64,000 nt of DNA from Alphaproteobacteria bacterium PA2 (GTDB lineage Bacteria; Pseudomonadota; Alphaproteobacteria; Caulobacterales; Caulobacteraceae), in contig NKIZ01000001.1 of the NCBI GenBank assembly GCA_002256425.1, forward strand, positions 3,407,237 through 3,471,236, given 5' to 3'. Numbering within the stretch: the first letter of the stretch is position 1; every line of letters starts with the position of its first letter. The position numbers and the translations under genes are program-made. The notes under the pieces were generated by a model. The model saw only the letters and a program-made list of their open reading frames with translations, was not told the DNA's origin and searched no databases. This document shows, piece by piece, positions 25,816 to 34,723 of this stretch.

Positions 25816-26685
25816 CTAGTCCCGGTCAACCGCCTCCGGCCTGTGCACCACCGAGACCAACACGAAGCTCAGCATCATCAGCAGGTACCATGAGCCCAGC
25901 TTGGCCGGGCTGACCAGGCGCCAGTGGTCGGCCTGGTTGGGGTAGACCCAGGTTGAGGTGAAGGTGCCGACATTCTCGGCGAACCAGATGAAGAGGGCGA
26001 CCAGGGCGAAACCCAGCAGCATAGGCATGCGCCGGGGTTTCAGGTCCGGAGTGAACTGGAAGCTGGCCCGTCCGAACAGGACCACGGAAAAGGCGAACAG
26101 GCCCCAACGCATGTCTGGCATGTAGTGGTGGCTGAAGAAGTTGATGTAGCTGAGCACGGCCAGCAGCCAGGGGCCCCAGAGGGGCGGATAGTTCTCGAAC
26201 CTGATCTCGAACAGTCGCCAGGCGCGGGCGATGTAACTGCCTATGGCGGCGTACATGAAGCCCGAGAACAGGGGCACGCCGCCTATGCGCAGGAGGGAGG
26301 CCTCAGGATAGATCCATGAGCCGTGGGCGGTCTTGAACACTTCCATGGCCGTGCCGACCACATGGAAGATCAGTATGACCAGGGCCTCGTCCCAGCGCTC
26401 CAGTTTCGTGGCCAGGAACAGGCCCTGCAGGACTACCGCCGCCAGGACCAGGAAGTCATAGCGCGACAGGGCCGCGTCATGCGGCCAGAGGAAGTGGCTG
26501 GCGATCAGCAGGAAGACCATGGCGCCGCCGAACAGGCAGGCCCAGGCCTGCTTGAGGCCGAACAACAGGAACTCATAGGCGAAGGCGTTGAGCCGTGACC
26601 GCTTGGCCCAGGGCCGGGCGGCAGCGTCGAAGGCCAGGACCCGGCCCTTGATGATGTCCTTGAGACTTGTGGGTGGCAGGCTCAT
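25816..26685 (-). CDS. DUF817 integral membrane protein
   Basis: 289 residues. About eight hydrophobic segments; family features are RLNAFAYEFLLFGLKQAWAC near residue 30, FKTAHGSWIYPEASLLRI near 118, and FAENVGTFTSTWVYPNQ near 240. The pattern of GSW.YP and TW.YP motifs is that of DUF817, whose function is unknown. It is divergent from hisI with a 45-nt gap. No soluble domain or catalytic motif is visible. Confidence 0.88.
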   Translation of the reverse strand: MSLPPTSLKDIIKGRVLAFDAAARPWAKRSRLNAFAYEFLLFGLKQAWACLFGGAMVFLLIASHFLWPHDAALSRYDFLVLAAVVLQGLFLATKLERWDEALVILIFHVVGTAMEVFKTAHGSWIYPEASLLRIGGVPLFSGFMYAAIGSYIARAWRLFEIRFENYPPLWGPWLLAVLSYINFFSHHYMPDMRWGLFAFSVVLFGRASFQFTPDLKPRRMPMLLGFALVALFIWFAENVGTFTSTWVYPNQADHWRLVSPAKLGSWYLLMMLSFVLVSVVHRPEAVDRD

Positions 26686-26730
26686 GCGCTCGATACTGCC
26701 CTTCCGCCCTGTCCAAGGCTATAAGGGGGC

Positions 26731-27135
26731 ATGACCCAATCCTTCTTTTCGCAAGCCGAAAACAAAGAGGCCCTCGAGCGCGGGGAGAAGCTGACCCCGC
26801 GCTTTGACGCCAATGGCCTGATCGCCGCCATCGCCCAGCACGCCGAAACCGGCGAGATCCTGATGCTGGGCTGGATGAACGCCGAGGCCCTGAGCCAGAC
26901 CCTGGACCTGGGCGAGGCGGTCTATTTCAGCCGGTCGCGCAATGAGCTCTGGCGCAAGGGCGCCACCAGCGGCCAGGTGCAGAAGATCGTCGAGCTGCGG
27001 GTGGACTGCGACCAGGACGCCGTCCTGCTGAAGGTCCTGCCCCAGGGGGACGGCGGCGCCTGCCATGTGGGCTTCCGGTCGTGCTTCTACCGGGTGGTCA
27101 CCAATGGCAGGCTGGTGGAGCAGCCAGAGGCCTAG
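26731..27135 (+). CDS. hisI: Phosphoribosyl-AMP cyclohydrolase
   Basis: 134 residues. It opens the adenine ring of PR-AMP in histidine synthesis. Features: LMLGWMNAEALSQT, EAVYFSRSRNELWRKGATSG, the metal-binding VDCDQDAVLL and GACHVGFRSCFYR with the two further Cys. There is no fused HisE domain, as usual in alphaproteobacteria, and no other his gene is nearby. The stop TAG shares CTAG with the convergent phoD gene. Confidence 0.96.
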   Translation: MTQSFFSQAENKEALERGEKLTPRFDANGLIAAIAQHAETGEILMLGWMNAEALSQTLDLGEAVYFSRSRNELWRKGATSGQVQKIVELRVDCDQDAVLLKVLPQGDGGACHVGFRSCFYRVVTNGRLVEQPEA

Positions 27136-28805
27136 CTGACCTTCAGCGGGCCTATTCCCGTGGCGCCGTGCCGGGCGGTGAAGGTCTTCAGGGTCGAGAC
27201 CGTGTAGGCCTTGTCCAGGATGGTCGAGACGGCGACCCATTCGCCCCTGGCCTCTGTCTTCGTCAGGGTCAGCAGGACGAAGCCCTTGGCGGACTGGTTG
27301 GAGTCGACCACCTCGCGGTTGGTCTTGGCCATGACGTCGCCCACCGGGAAGCCCTTGAGGTCATCGCCGGCGCCGGGGCTGGTGATGCCTGTCGCGCCGA
27401 ACTCGACCGCCACAAGATTTCCGCCAACCGGGGCGTCATAGAGTTCATTAGACCAGAAGGCGTGGCTGTCGCCGGACACCACCACCACATTGGCCTTGGC
27501 CTCCTTGATCAGGCCATAGAGCCGCTGACGGTCGACGGGGTAACCGTCCCACATATCCAGGCCATAGGGCAGCTGCAGGGCGGCGATCCGGCCGGTATTG
27601 TCCACCCGGCGGCGGGCGCTGGCCGGCATGTCCGCCAGCAGCTTTTCCACGCTCTCCGCGCCCATGGCGCCGCGATAGTCAGGGGGAATGACCCGGGCCA
27701 TGATCACTTCATTGCCGAGGATCTGCCAGGGACGGCCGGCCTTGACCGAGGCCTTGAGGCCAGCCCCCAGCCAGGCTTCCTGGGCCGCGCCCATCATGCG
27801 ACGGGAGGGGTCGTTGAGCTTGGCCTTGAAAGCCTCCACGTCGGGCTTGCCGTCCGGGCCGAACTTCAGATCACGGTCATAGGTCACCTGACGATCCCGG
27901 GCGGTCAGGCGGGTTTCCAGCATGAACAGGCTGGCCAGATCGCCGAAGTGGAAGTCGCGGTTGATGGCGAAGCCATGATCGGCAGGCTCGCGGATCGGCA
28001 TCCATTCGAAATAGGCCTTGATGGCCGCGGCCTTGCGGGCGTTCCAGTCGCCTTCCGTCGCCGGATTATGGTTCTGGGCGCCGTCCGCATAGCTGTCATT
28101 GGCGGTCTCGTGGTCGTCCCAGACGACGATCCACGGCGCCCGGGCGTGGGCGGCCTGCAGCTGGGCGTCGGCCTTGTAGCAGGCGTGACGGATACGGTAG
28201 TCGGCCAGGGTGACGATGTTATGGGCCGGCTCGGGGTGGCGGTTCAGCAGCTTGCCGGTCTCGAAGCCATAGCCTTCCGGCGCATACTCATAGATATAGT
28301 CGCCCAGGTGCAGGACGGCGTCGACCCGCTCCAGCTTGGCGATGGCTTCATAGGCGTTGAAATAGCCGCCGGAATAGAGAGCGCAGTTTGCGACGGCCAG
28401 GACCACATCCTTCACCGAGCCGGTGGGCAGGGTGCGGGTCCGGCCCATGGGCGATGTCACGCCATTGGCGGTAAATTCGTAGGTGTAGGACCGCGCGGGG
28501 TCCAGACCGGCCACGTCCACCTTGACCGTATAGTCGCGGCTGGCGTCGGTGACGCCGGAACCGGACTTTCCGCCGCCGGCCCGACGGTCCACCGGGGTCA
28601 GCTTCCAGCTGTAGGCGATGGAGCCGGCGTCTGCGGCCTGGGGGGTGATCCGTGTCCAGAGAATGACCCGGTCGGCAAGGGGGTCGCCCGAAGCAACGCC
28701 GTGCTTGAAGGCGACAGCGCCCGTGTATCCGGCGGCGCGCGCCATTCCGGGAGCGGCGGCTGAAAGGCCAAACAGGCTTAGGGCGTGGCGGCGACTCATA
28801 CGCAT
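27132..28805 (-). CDS. phoD: PhoD-like alkaline phosphatase (Tat-exported)
   Basis: 557 residues. The N-terminus MRMSRRHALSLFGLSAAAP is a twin-arginine signal, ending near ARAAG. The N-terminal PhoD domain has FKHGVASGDPLADRVILWTR, and the phosphoesterase domain has LHLGDYIYEYAPEG, VWDDHETANDSYADGAQ, EWMPIREP and VVSGDSHAFWSNEL, the metal-binding set of the family. It releases phosphate from organic esters outside the cytoplasm. A candidate Pho box lies upstream. An ATG at 28799 is an alternative start. Confidence 0.93.
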   Translation of the reverse strand: MRMSRRHALSLFGLSAAAPGMARAAGYTGAVAFKHGVASGDPLADRVILWTRITPQAADAGSIAYSWKLTPVDRRAGGGKSGSGVTDASRDYTVKVDVAGLDPARSYTYEFTANGVTSPMGRTRTLPTGSVKDVVLAVANCALYSGGYFNAYEAIAKLERVDAVLHLGDYIYEYAPEGYGFETGKLLNRHPEPAHNIVTLADYRIRHACYKADAQLQAAHARAPWIVVWDDHETANDSYADGAQNHNPATEGDWNARKAAAIKAYFEWMPIREPADHGFAINRDFHFGDLASLFMLETRLTARDRQVTYDRDLKFGPDGKPDVEAFKAKLNDPSRRMMGAAQEAWLGAGLKASVKAGRPWQILGNEVIMARVIPPDYRGAMGAESVEKLLADMPASARRRVDNTGRIAALQLPYGLDMWDGYPVDRQRLYGLIKEAKANVVVVSGDSHAFWSNELYDAPVGGNLVAVEFGATGITSPGAGDDLKGFPVGDVMAKTNREVVDSNQSAKGFVLLTLTKTEARGEWVAVSTILDKAYTVSTLKTFTARHGATGIGPLKVS

Positions 28806-28849
28806 CGGGGAGGCTCCGGTTGAAGTTTGGACTCACATATTGGCGAGGT

Positions 28850-28867
28850 ATGACAGGCGTATGTCCA
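28850..28867 (-). promoter_or_regulatory. Candidate Pho box upstream of phoD
   Basis: Reading towards phoD, CTGTCAT (28850-28856) is an exact Pho-box half-site, preceded 11 nt earlier by the weaker TGGACAT (28861-28867). The 11-nt period is that of PhoB-bound direct repeats. The box ends 45 nt before the phoD start. One half is strong and the other poor, so it is only a candidate. Confidence 0.35.
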
Positions 28868-28925
28868 GCCCCGGCGCGTTTGCAAAGCCGTTACTTTGTC
28901 GCCGGCCTGTGGGATCATGGGGATA

Positions 28926-29927
28926 ATGCCCCACCAGACACCCCCCGAGCCCGAAGACGACGAGACCGCCGAGGCCGTGACGGTCCAGGTGGTGGTGACC
29001 GAAGGCGGTGGTCGCCTGGACAAGGCTCTGGCTGATGCAGCGCCGGACCTGTCCCGGGGGCGGATCCAGGCCCTGATGGCCCAGGGCCAGGTGCGGTTTG
29101 GCGGACAGGCCCTGACCAACCTGTCGGCCAAGGCCACAGCGGGAACCTATGAGCTGACCCTGCCGCCGCCGACACCGGCCGAGCCCCAGCCCGAAAATAT
29201 TCCGCTCACCGTTCTCTATGAGGACGCCCACCTGATCGTCGTCGACAAGCCGCCTGGCATGGCGGTCCACCCGGCGCCGGGCAGCGAGACCGGCACCCTG
29301 GTCAACGCCCTGCTTCACCATTGCGGCGCCAGCCTGTCGGGGATTGGCGGGGTGGCGCGGCCGGGCATTGTCCACCGGATCGACAAGGACACTTCGGGCA
29401 TTGTGGTCTCGGCCAAGACCGACGCCGCCCATCAGGGTCTTTCGGCCCTCTTCGCCGCCCATGACATTGACCGGGTTTATGTGGCCATGGTCCGCGGCGC
29501 GCCGAAGCCCCGGGCCGGAACCCTGGAGACCCGGATCGGCCGCTCGAATTCCGACCGCAAGAAGATGGCGGTGCTGAAGGCTGGCGGCCGGGAAGCTATC
29601 ACCCACTACGAAACCAGGACGATCTTCGGCCCGGAGGACAAGCCGGTCGCCGCCCTGGTGGCCTGCCGGCTTGAAACCGGCCGCACCCACCAGATCCGGG
29701 TGCACCTGGCCTCCCTGGGCGCGCCCTGTCTGGGAGACCCGGTCTATGGCGCCGGCGCACCGACCCAGAAGGTGAAGGAGGCCATGGCGGAGGCCGGTCT
29801 TACAAGGCAGGCCCTGCACGCCAGCGTCCTCGGATTTGTCCATCCGGTGACGGAAGAAACCCTGCGGTTCGAGAGTCCACTGCCCGCCGACATGGCCCGG
29901 CTTAGAGACAACCTGTCTGATTTGTAA
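28926..29927 (+). CDS. rluD: RluA-family 23S rRNA pseudouridine synthase, RluD-like
   Basis: 333 residues from the ATG at 28926 (the ATG at 28917 and TTG at 28896 are alternatives). An S4 RNA-binding domain (RLDKALADAAPDLSRGRIQA) is followed by the catalytic domain with VVDKPPGMAVHP, HRIDKDTSGIVVSAKT (catalytic Asp) and ETGRTHQIRVHLASLG. An acidic N-terminal tail precedes S4. RluD modifies helix 69 of 23S rRNA; assignment within the RluA/C/D group rests on the S4 domain and length. It precedes rpoH by 116 nt. Confidence 0.92.
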   Translation: MPHQTPPEPEDDETAEAVTVQVVVTEGGGRLDKALADAAPDLSRGRIQALMAQGQVRFGGQALTNLSAKATAGTYELTLPPPTPAEPQPENIPLTVLYEDAHLIVVDKPPGMAVHPAPGSETGTLVNALLHHCGASLSGIGGVARPGIVHRIDKDTSGIVVSAKTDAAHQGLSALFAAHDIDRVYVAMVRGAPKPRAGTLETRIGRSNSDRKKMAVLKAGGREAITHYETRTIFGPEDKPVAALVACRLETGRTHQIRVHLASLGAPCLGDPVYGAGAPTQKVKEAMAEAGLTRQALHASVLGFVHPVTEETLRFESPLPADMARLRDNLSDL

Positions 29928-29956
29928 GAAAGACTCTCAATCCGGCGCCTTGATCG

Positions 29957-29968
29957 CGCCATATGGCG
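29957..29968. promoter_or_regulatory. 12-bp perfect palindrome upstream of rpoH
   Basis: CGCCATATGGCG is a perfect palindrome in the rluD-rpoH gap, 76 nt before the rpoH start. It may be an operator, or chance. No matching heat-shock sigma promoter could be drawn around it. Confidence 0.25.
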
Positions 29969-30043
29969 TCACCAATCTATTGACCGGAGAGAACGGAACC
30001 TGCGCCGGGGGCGCGCGTTTCGAAGTGCAAAGGGGATAAGATC

Positions 30044-30931
30044 ATGGCTTCGACTTCACTGACGGTGATGTCGCCGGAAGGCGGACTGAGCCGGTATCTG
30101 ACAGAAATCCGCAAGTTCCCCATGCTGGCCCGGGACGAAGAGTTCATGCTGGCCAAACGCTGGAAGGAACACCAGGACCCCGAGGCCGCCCACCGCATGG
30201 TGACCAGCCACCTGCGTCTGGTGGCGAAGATCGCCATGGGCTATCGCGGCTATGGCCTGCCCATCGGCGAAGTGATTTCCGAAGGCAATGTCGGCCTGAT
30301 GCAGGCGGTCAAGAAGTTCGAGCCGGACAAGGGCTTCCGCCTGGCCACCTACGCCATGTGGTGGATCCGCGCCTCCATCCAGGAATACATCCTGCGCTCC
30401 TGGTCCCTGGTGAAGATGGGGACCACGGCGGCCCAGAAGAAGCTGTTCTTCAACCTGCGCAAGGCCAAGGGCCAGATCTCGGCCTTCCAGGACGGCGACC
30501 TGCGCCCCGATCAGGTGAGCGAGATCGCCACCAAGCTGGGGGTGCTGGACGAGGAAGTGGTGTCCATGAACCGCCGCCTCTCGGGGCCGGACGGCTCGCT
30601 GAACGCCCCCATGCGGGCCGACGGCGAGAGCGAATGGCAGGACTGGCTGGAGGACAAGGACGCCGTCAGCCAGGAAACCCAGATCGCCGACAGCCAGGAA
30701 TACACCCTGCGCATGAGCCTGCTGGAATCGGCCATGACCGAGCTGTCGGACCGTGAGCGGCACATCATCACCGAGCGCCGGCTGAAGGATGATCCGACCA
30801 CCCTGGAGGACCTGGCCACCGAATATGGCGTCAGCCGCGAGCGGGTGCGTCAGATCGAGGTCCGGGCCTTTGAAAAGCTGCAGAAGGCCATGAAGGCCGC
30901 CGCCGTCGAGAAGCATCTCGTCGACGCCTGA
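30044..30931 (+). CDS. rpoH: Heat-shock sigma factor sigma-32
   Basis: 295 residues. Region 1.2/2.1 starts with LSRYLTEIRKFPMLARDEEF; the RpoH box AAQKKLFFNLRKAKGQ, found only in sigma-32, is present near residue 130; region 4.2 holds TLEDLATEYGVSRERVRQIE. ATG preceded by GGGGAT. It directs RNA polymerase to chaperone and protease genes. Translation may be controlled by 5' mRNA structure as in other bacteria, but no thermosensor could be drawn with confidence. It converges with the response regulator gene (12 nt apart). Confidence 0.97.
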   Translation: MASTSLTVMSPEGGLSRYLTEIRKFPMLARDEEFMLAKRWKEHQDPEAAHRMVTSHLRLVAKIAMGYRGYGLPIGEVISEGNVGLMQAVKKFEPDKGFRLATYAMWWIRASIQEYILRSWSLVKMGTTAAQKKLFFNLRKAKGQISAFQDGDLRPDQVSEIATKLGVLDEEVVSMNRRLSGPDGSLNAPMRADGESEWQDWLEDKDAVSQETQIADSQEYTLRMSLLESAMTELSDRERHIITERRLKDDPTTLEDLATEYGVSRERVRQIEVRAFEKLQKAMKAAAVEKHLVDA

Positions 30932-30943
30932 GCCCCTTGGGGA

Positions 30944-31789
30944 CTAGCTGGCCTTGGCGACGGGCCTCGGCTCGTCCTTGGGCAGGAGGGCCAGGAGCGG
31001 CCCGGCCTTGACCAGGGTGTCCCGGGGATTGAGGACGCCATTCTCCGTGGCGTCCACCAGGAACTCGTGGAAGACGCTCGCGGCTTCGGTGAGCACCGTA
31101 TTGCCCACCTTCGGGCCCGAGGTCTTCAGGATCTCGGCCTGGGCGCGCAGGGAGCGCAGGGCCTGGGCCGGATCGGCGCCGATCGCCAGGAGCGAAGACT
31201 TGATGATCCTCAGGGCCTGATCGATCCGGGACTGGTCAGAGACCTCCAGGTCGGACTTGCGCTTCAGGGACCCGGAATAGTCGCCGGAGTTGAACCGCCG
31301 CCGGTCGGGACCGACATACTGCATGGCTTCAACCCACTCCCGCTGACGGAGGGTCACGGCCTCAAGCCGTCGCAGAAGGTCGCGGGTGTTGTAGGGTTTG
31401 CGCAGGAATTCGTGTACGCCGGAGTCCCGGGCGGCCATGATCAACTCGGCCGTGGGCTGGGAAATGATCGCAATGATCGGAGCCTTGCGGCAGGCGGTAT
31501 AGCTGCGGCGGATCTTGCGGATCAGGTCTATGCCGTCCGAATGATCGGCCCCGATATCCACGAAGATCAGCTGTGGCTCCACCGTTCCGGCCATGGACAG
31601 GGCCGTCTTTCCGTCGGTGGCGTGAAAGGTCTGACCAGGAGAGATGCCGCGCATGTGCTCGGCGAGCATACGGGCGCTGCTCGTGGCGGAATCCACGATC
31701 ATCACCTTCTGCAGGTGAGGCGCCATCTTGCGCACCAGCTTCTGTTCGTCCTCGATCACCTGACCGTGGTCTCCGTCCTGATCCACCAT
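30944..31789 (-). CDS. Response regulator with N-terminal receiver and unclassified C-terminal region
   Basis: 281 residues. The receiver spans about residues 27-150 with Asp33 in VMIVDSATSS, phospho-acceptor Asp78 in LIFVDIGADHSDGIDL and Lys in HEFLRKPYN. The segment YVGPDRRRFNSGDYSG follows at about 157, a basic linker seen in several alphaproteobacterial regulators. The remaining ~110 residues are mostly helical with no DNA-binding or enzymatic motif that I recognise, so it may be an adaptor. No kinase adjoins it. An internal ATG at 31726 would also keep the receiver. Confidence 0.85.
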   Translation of the reverse strand: MVDQDGDHGQVIEDEQKLVRKMAPHLQKVMIVDSATSSARMLAEHMRGISPGQTFHATDGKTALSMAGTVEPQLIFVDIGADHSDGIDLIRKIRRSYTACRKAPIIAIISQPTAELIMAARDSGVHEFLRKPYNTRDLLRRLEAVTLRQREWVEAMQYVGPDRRRFNSGDYSGSLKRKSDLEVSDQSRIDQALRIIKSSLLAIGADPAQALRSLRAQAEILKTSGPKVGNTVLTEAASVFHEFLVDATENGVLNPRDTLVKAGPLLALLPKDEPRPVAKAS

Positions 31790-31842
31790 AAGTGGCGCAG
31801 GAGGGTAAATATCCGCTTATCGCGGTACTGCGACCTTCTGGC

Positions 31843-33129
31843 CTAGTCCCGGAAGGGGTCGCGGACCATGATGGTGTCGTCCCGCTGCGGGCTGGTGGAG
31901 ACCATGGCGGCAGGCGCGCCGATCAGTTCCTCGACCCGGCGGACATATTTCACCGCATTGGCGGGCAGGTCCTTCCAGGAGCGGGCGCCCTGGGTGCTCT
32001 CGCTCCAGCCTTCCATCTCCTCATAGATGGGTTCGAGGGCTGACTGCGCCTTCAGGCCGGCCGGCAGATAGTCATAGACCTGGCCATTCAGGCGATAGCC
32101 GACGCAGATCTTCAGGGTCGGCAGGCCGTCCAGGACATCGAGCTTGGTCAAGGCAATGCCATCAATGCCATTGAGGATCACCGACTGGCGGACCAGGGCG
32201 GCGTCAAACCAGCCGCAACGGCGGGGACGGCCGGTGACTGTGCCGAATTCGTGGCCCCGCTCGCCCAGCCTCTGGCCGACCTCATCGAAGAGTTCGGTTG
32301 GGAAGGGCCCCTCGCCCACCCGGGTGGTGTAGGCCTTGACGATGCCCAGGACAAAACCCGGCCCCTTGGGGCCAAGACCCGAACCCGCCGCCGCCTGACC
32401 CGCCACGGTGTTGGATGAGGTGACATAGGGATAGGTGCCGTGATCCACGTCCAGCAGGGCGCCCTGGGCGCCTTCGAACAGGACCCGCTTTCCGGACTTC
32501 ACCAGGCCGTCCAGCATTCGCCAGGCCGGCTGGGCGTAGACCAGGATCTTCGGCGCAATATCCAGCAGGGACTGCAACAGCTCCCCGCCGTCGTATTCTG
32601 CAAGGCCCAGGCCTCGACGCAGGGGGGTGTGGTGGGCCAGCAGGCGGTCGATCTTGGCTTCCAGGGCTTCACGGTCCGCCAGGTCGCCGACCCGGATGGC
32701 CCGGCGGCCAACCTTGTCCTCATAGGCCGGACCGATGCCGCGGCCGGTGGTGCCGATCTTGTTGGTCGCCGCCGCCTCCCGGGCCTGATCCAGGTCCCGG
32801 TGCAGGGGCAGGATCAGGGCGGCGTTGTCGGCCAGGACCAGGAGGTCCGGGGTGATCTTCACCCCCTGACCGCCCAGCTTCTCGATTTCGGACAGCAGGT
32901 GCCAGGGGTCGACCACCACGCCATTGCCGATCACCGACAGCTTGCCCTGGACCACGCCGGAGGGCAGCAGGGAGAGCTTGTAGACCTGATCACCGACCAC
33001 CAGGGTGTGCCCGGCATTGTGACCACCCTGGAAGCGGACGACCACGTCGGCCCGGTTGGACAGCCAGTCCACCAGCTTGCCCTTGCCCTCATCGCCCCAC
33101 TGGGCGCCGATAACGGTGACATTGGCCAT
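31843..33129 (-). CDS. purA: Adenylosuccinate synthetase
   Basis: 428 residues from the ATG at 33129. It makes adenylosuccinate from IMP, Asp and GTP in AMP synthesis. The P-loop [28 protein letters not shown], the [21 protein letters not shown] loop and the GTP site [15 protein letters not shown] are all complete. It has an unusually strong hairpin about 85 nt upstream of the start. Confidence 0.97.
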   Translation of the reverse strand: MANVTVIGAQWGDEGKGKLVDWLSNRADVVVRFQGGHNAGHTLVVGDQVYKLSLLPSGVVQGKLSVIGNGVVVDPWHLLSEIEKLGGQGVKITPDLLVLADNAALILPLHRDLDQAREAAATNKIGTTGRGIGPAYEDKVGRRAIRVGDLADREALEAKIDRLLAHHTPLRRGLGLAEYDGGELLQSLLDIAPKILVYAQPAWRMLDGLVKSGKRVLFEGAQGALLDVDHGTYPYVTSSNTVAGQAAAGSGLGPKGPGFVLGIVKAYTTRVGEGPFPTELFDEVGQRLGERGHEFGTVTGRPRRCGWFDAALVRQSVILNGIDGIALTKLDVLDGLPTLKICVGYRLNGQVYDYLPAGLKAQSALEPIYEEMEGWSESTQGARSWKDLPANAVKYVRRVEELIGAPAAMVSTSPQRDDTIMVRDPFRD

Positions 33130-33212
33130 GCAGATACGATCTCCCGGCCTGCCGCAGGGATCCAACCACGCCCTTCGACAGGCACTCGGCGGGTGGATTT
33201 GATCGATTTTCG

Positions 33213-33252
33213 CTGACTACGGCAGGGCCTTGGGCGCCTGCGGCGTAGTCAG
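33213..33252. promoter_or_regulatory. Long hairpin in the purA upstream region
   Basis: CTGACTACG (33213-33221) pairs with CGTAGTCAG (33244-33252), and the inner GCAGG (33222-33226) pairs with CCTGC (33237-33241), leaving a 2-nt bulge and a 10-nt loop. The 14-bp stem is far stronger than chance in this gap. There is no T-run on either side, so a simple terminator is unlikely. It may be part of a purA leader or an operator between the divergent purA and VOC genes. Confidence 0.5.
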
Positions 33253-33323
33253 GCGGGATAGACCTTGGACCGGGCTGCAGGTCAAGTCTTTTGGCGGCGG
33301 GCGACCTGGGGCAGACTGGGGTC

Positions 33324-33743
33324 ATGACACACCCCCGCTTTCACCTCGCCTTCCCCGTCCGTGATCTCGAAGAAGCCCGCACCTTCTATGTGGGCCTGCT
33401 GGGCTGCGGCGAGGGCCGCTCCAGTCCCGACTGGATCGACTTTGACTTCTACGGTCACCAGATCGTCGCCCACCTCTCACCCGCTGAAGTGGGACACAGG
33501 TCGACCAGCGAGGTGGACGGCGAGGACGTGCCCGTGCGCCATTTCGGTGTGATCCTCGACCTGCCCACCTGGCAGGTCATGGCCGACCGGCTGAAGGCTG
33601 CCGGGACGAAGTTCATCATCGAGCCGCAGATCCGCTTCAAGGGTCAGCCCGGCGAGCAGGCGACCCTGTTCTTCCTGGATCCCTCGGGCAATGCCCTGGA
33701 GTTCAAGGCCTTTGCCGACGACGCCATGGTGTTCGCCAGATGA
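33324..33743 (+). CDS. VOC-superfamily protein (glyoxalase/dioxygenase fold)
   Basis: 139 residues from the ATG at 33324. One VOC unit is seen: FHLAFPVRDLEEARTFYVGL at the start, DWIDFDFYGHQIVAHLS near residue 48, VRHFGVILDLPTWQVMADRL, and FFLDPSGNALEFKAF at the end with the metal Glu in LEFKAF. It looks like the small single-domain group annotated as VOC/glyoxalase family; the reaction cannot be named. Its stop overlaps the next gene by ATGA. Confidence 0.88.
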   Translation: MTHPRFHLAFPVRDLEEARTFYVGLLGCGEGRSSPDWIDFDFYGHQIVAHLSPAEVGHRSTSEVDGEDVPVRHFGVILDLPTWQVMADRLKAAGTKFIIEPQIRFKGQPGEQATLFFLDPSGNALEFKAFADDAMVFAR

Positions 33744-34723
33744 CCATCGACTTTGCCGATATCGAAGCGGCCGCCCAGCGCATTGACGGCCTGGCCATCC
33801 GCACCCCCATCATCGAGAATCAGGCCCTCAACGACCTGCTGGGCCTGCGGGTTCTGATCAAGCCCGAGACCTTGCAACGGGTTGGCGCCTTCAAGTTTCG
33901 CGGCGCCTTCAACCGCCTCTCGCAGATTCCGACCGAGGGCAAGGCGGCGGGGGTGGTGGCCTTTTCCTCAGGCAATCACGCCCAGGGAGTCGCCCTGGCC
34001 GCAAGGATGCTGGGCATGCCGTCCCTGATCGTCATGCCGTCGGACGCCCCTCAGGTGAAGGTCGACGCCACCCGGGGCTATGGCGCCGAGATCCGCTTCT
34101 ACGACCGGCTGAAGGATGACCGCATAGCCATCGCCGCCGAGATCGCCCAGGAACGGGGCGCGGTCACGGTTCCGGCCTTCGACGACTATGACGTGATCGC
34201 CGGTCAGGGAACCGTGGGTCTGGAACTGGTCCAGCAGGCGGCCGAGCGCGATCTCGAACTGGACATGTTCATCAGCCCGGTGGGGGGAGGCGGTCTACTG
34301 GCCGGCGCCTCCCTGGCGGTGAAGACCCTCTCGCCTGGAACCCTGGTGGTGGGGGTCGAACCCGCCGCCTTTGACGATACGAAGATCTCGTTTGAGTCCG
34401 GGGTGCGCCAGGGGATCTCGCCGACCACCCGGTCCCTGTGCGACGCCCTGGAGTCCCCTGCTCCCGGCGAGCTGACCTTCCCCATCCTGCAACAGACGGT
34501 GAAGGAAATCGCCGTGGTCACTGACGCTGAAGTGGCCGCCGGCATGCGGCTGGCCTTTTCGACCCTCAAGCTGGTGGTCGAGCCCGGCGGTGTGGTGGCC
34601 CTGGCCGCCCTGCTGGCCAAGAAGGTCGCCAGCGCCAAAAGGGGCCAGACCGTCGGTCTGGTCCTGTCCGGCGGCAATGTGGATCCCGAGCTTTTCGCCC
34701 AGGTCCTTCGCGGGGACTACTAG
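33740..34723 (+). CDS. PLP-dependent threonine/serine dehydratase family protein
   Basis: 327 residues. Fold-type II PLP enzyme: catalytic Lys in VGAFKFRGAFNRL, SSGNHAQGVALAARM and the glycine loop VGGGGLLAGASLA. The length fits a catabolic threonine dehydratase or serine racemase without a C-terminal ACT domain, so the biosynthetic IlvA is less likely. It overlaps the VOC gene, so one transcript is likely. Stop TAG shares CTAG with the RND permease gene. Confidence 0.88.
   Translation: MTIDFADIEAAAQRIDGLAIRTPIIENQALNDLLGLRVLIKPETLQRVGAFKFRGAFNRLSQIPTEGKAAGVVAFSSGNHAQGVALAARMLGMPSLIVMPSDAPQVKVDATRGYGAEIRFYDRLKDDRIAIAAEIAQERGAVTVPAFDDYDVIAGQGTVGLELVQQAAERDLELDMFISPVGGGGLLAGASLAVKTLSPGTLVVGVEPAAFDDTKISFESGVRQGISPTTRSLCDALESPAPGELTFPILQQTVKEIAVVTDAEVAAGMRLAFSTLKLVVEPGGVVALAALLAKKVASAKRGQTVGLVLSGGNVDPELFAQVLRGDY

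Noticed and set aside
27081..28763. 560-residue open frame on the plus strand
   Set aside because: It is antisense to phoD, with Gly/His-rich composition typical of the reverse strand of GC-rich genes; it shows no domain and overlaps hisI.
29928..30043. Heat-shock sigma promoter before rpoH
   Set aside because: A CTTGA-like element is present, but no -10 of the CCCCATNT type at proper spacing.
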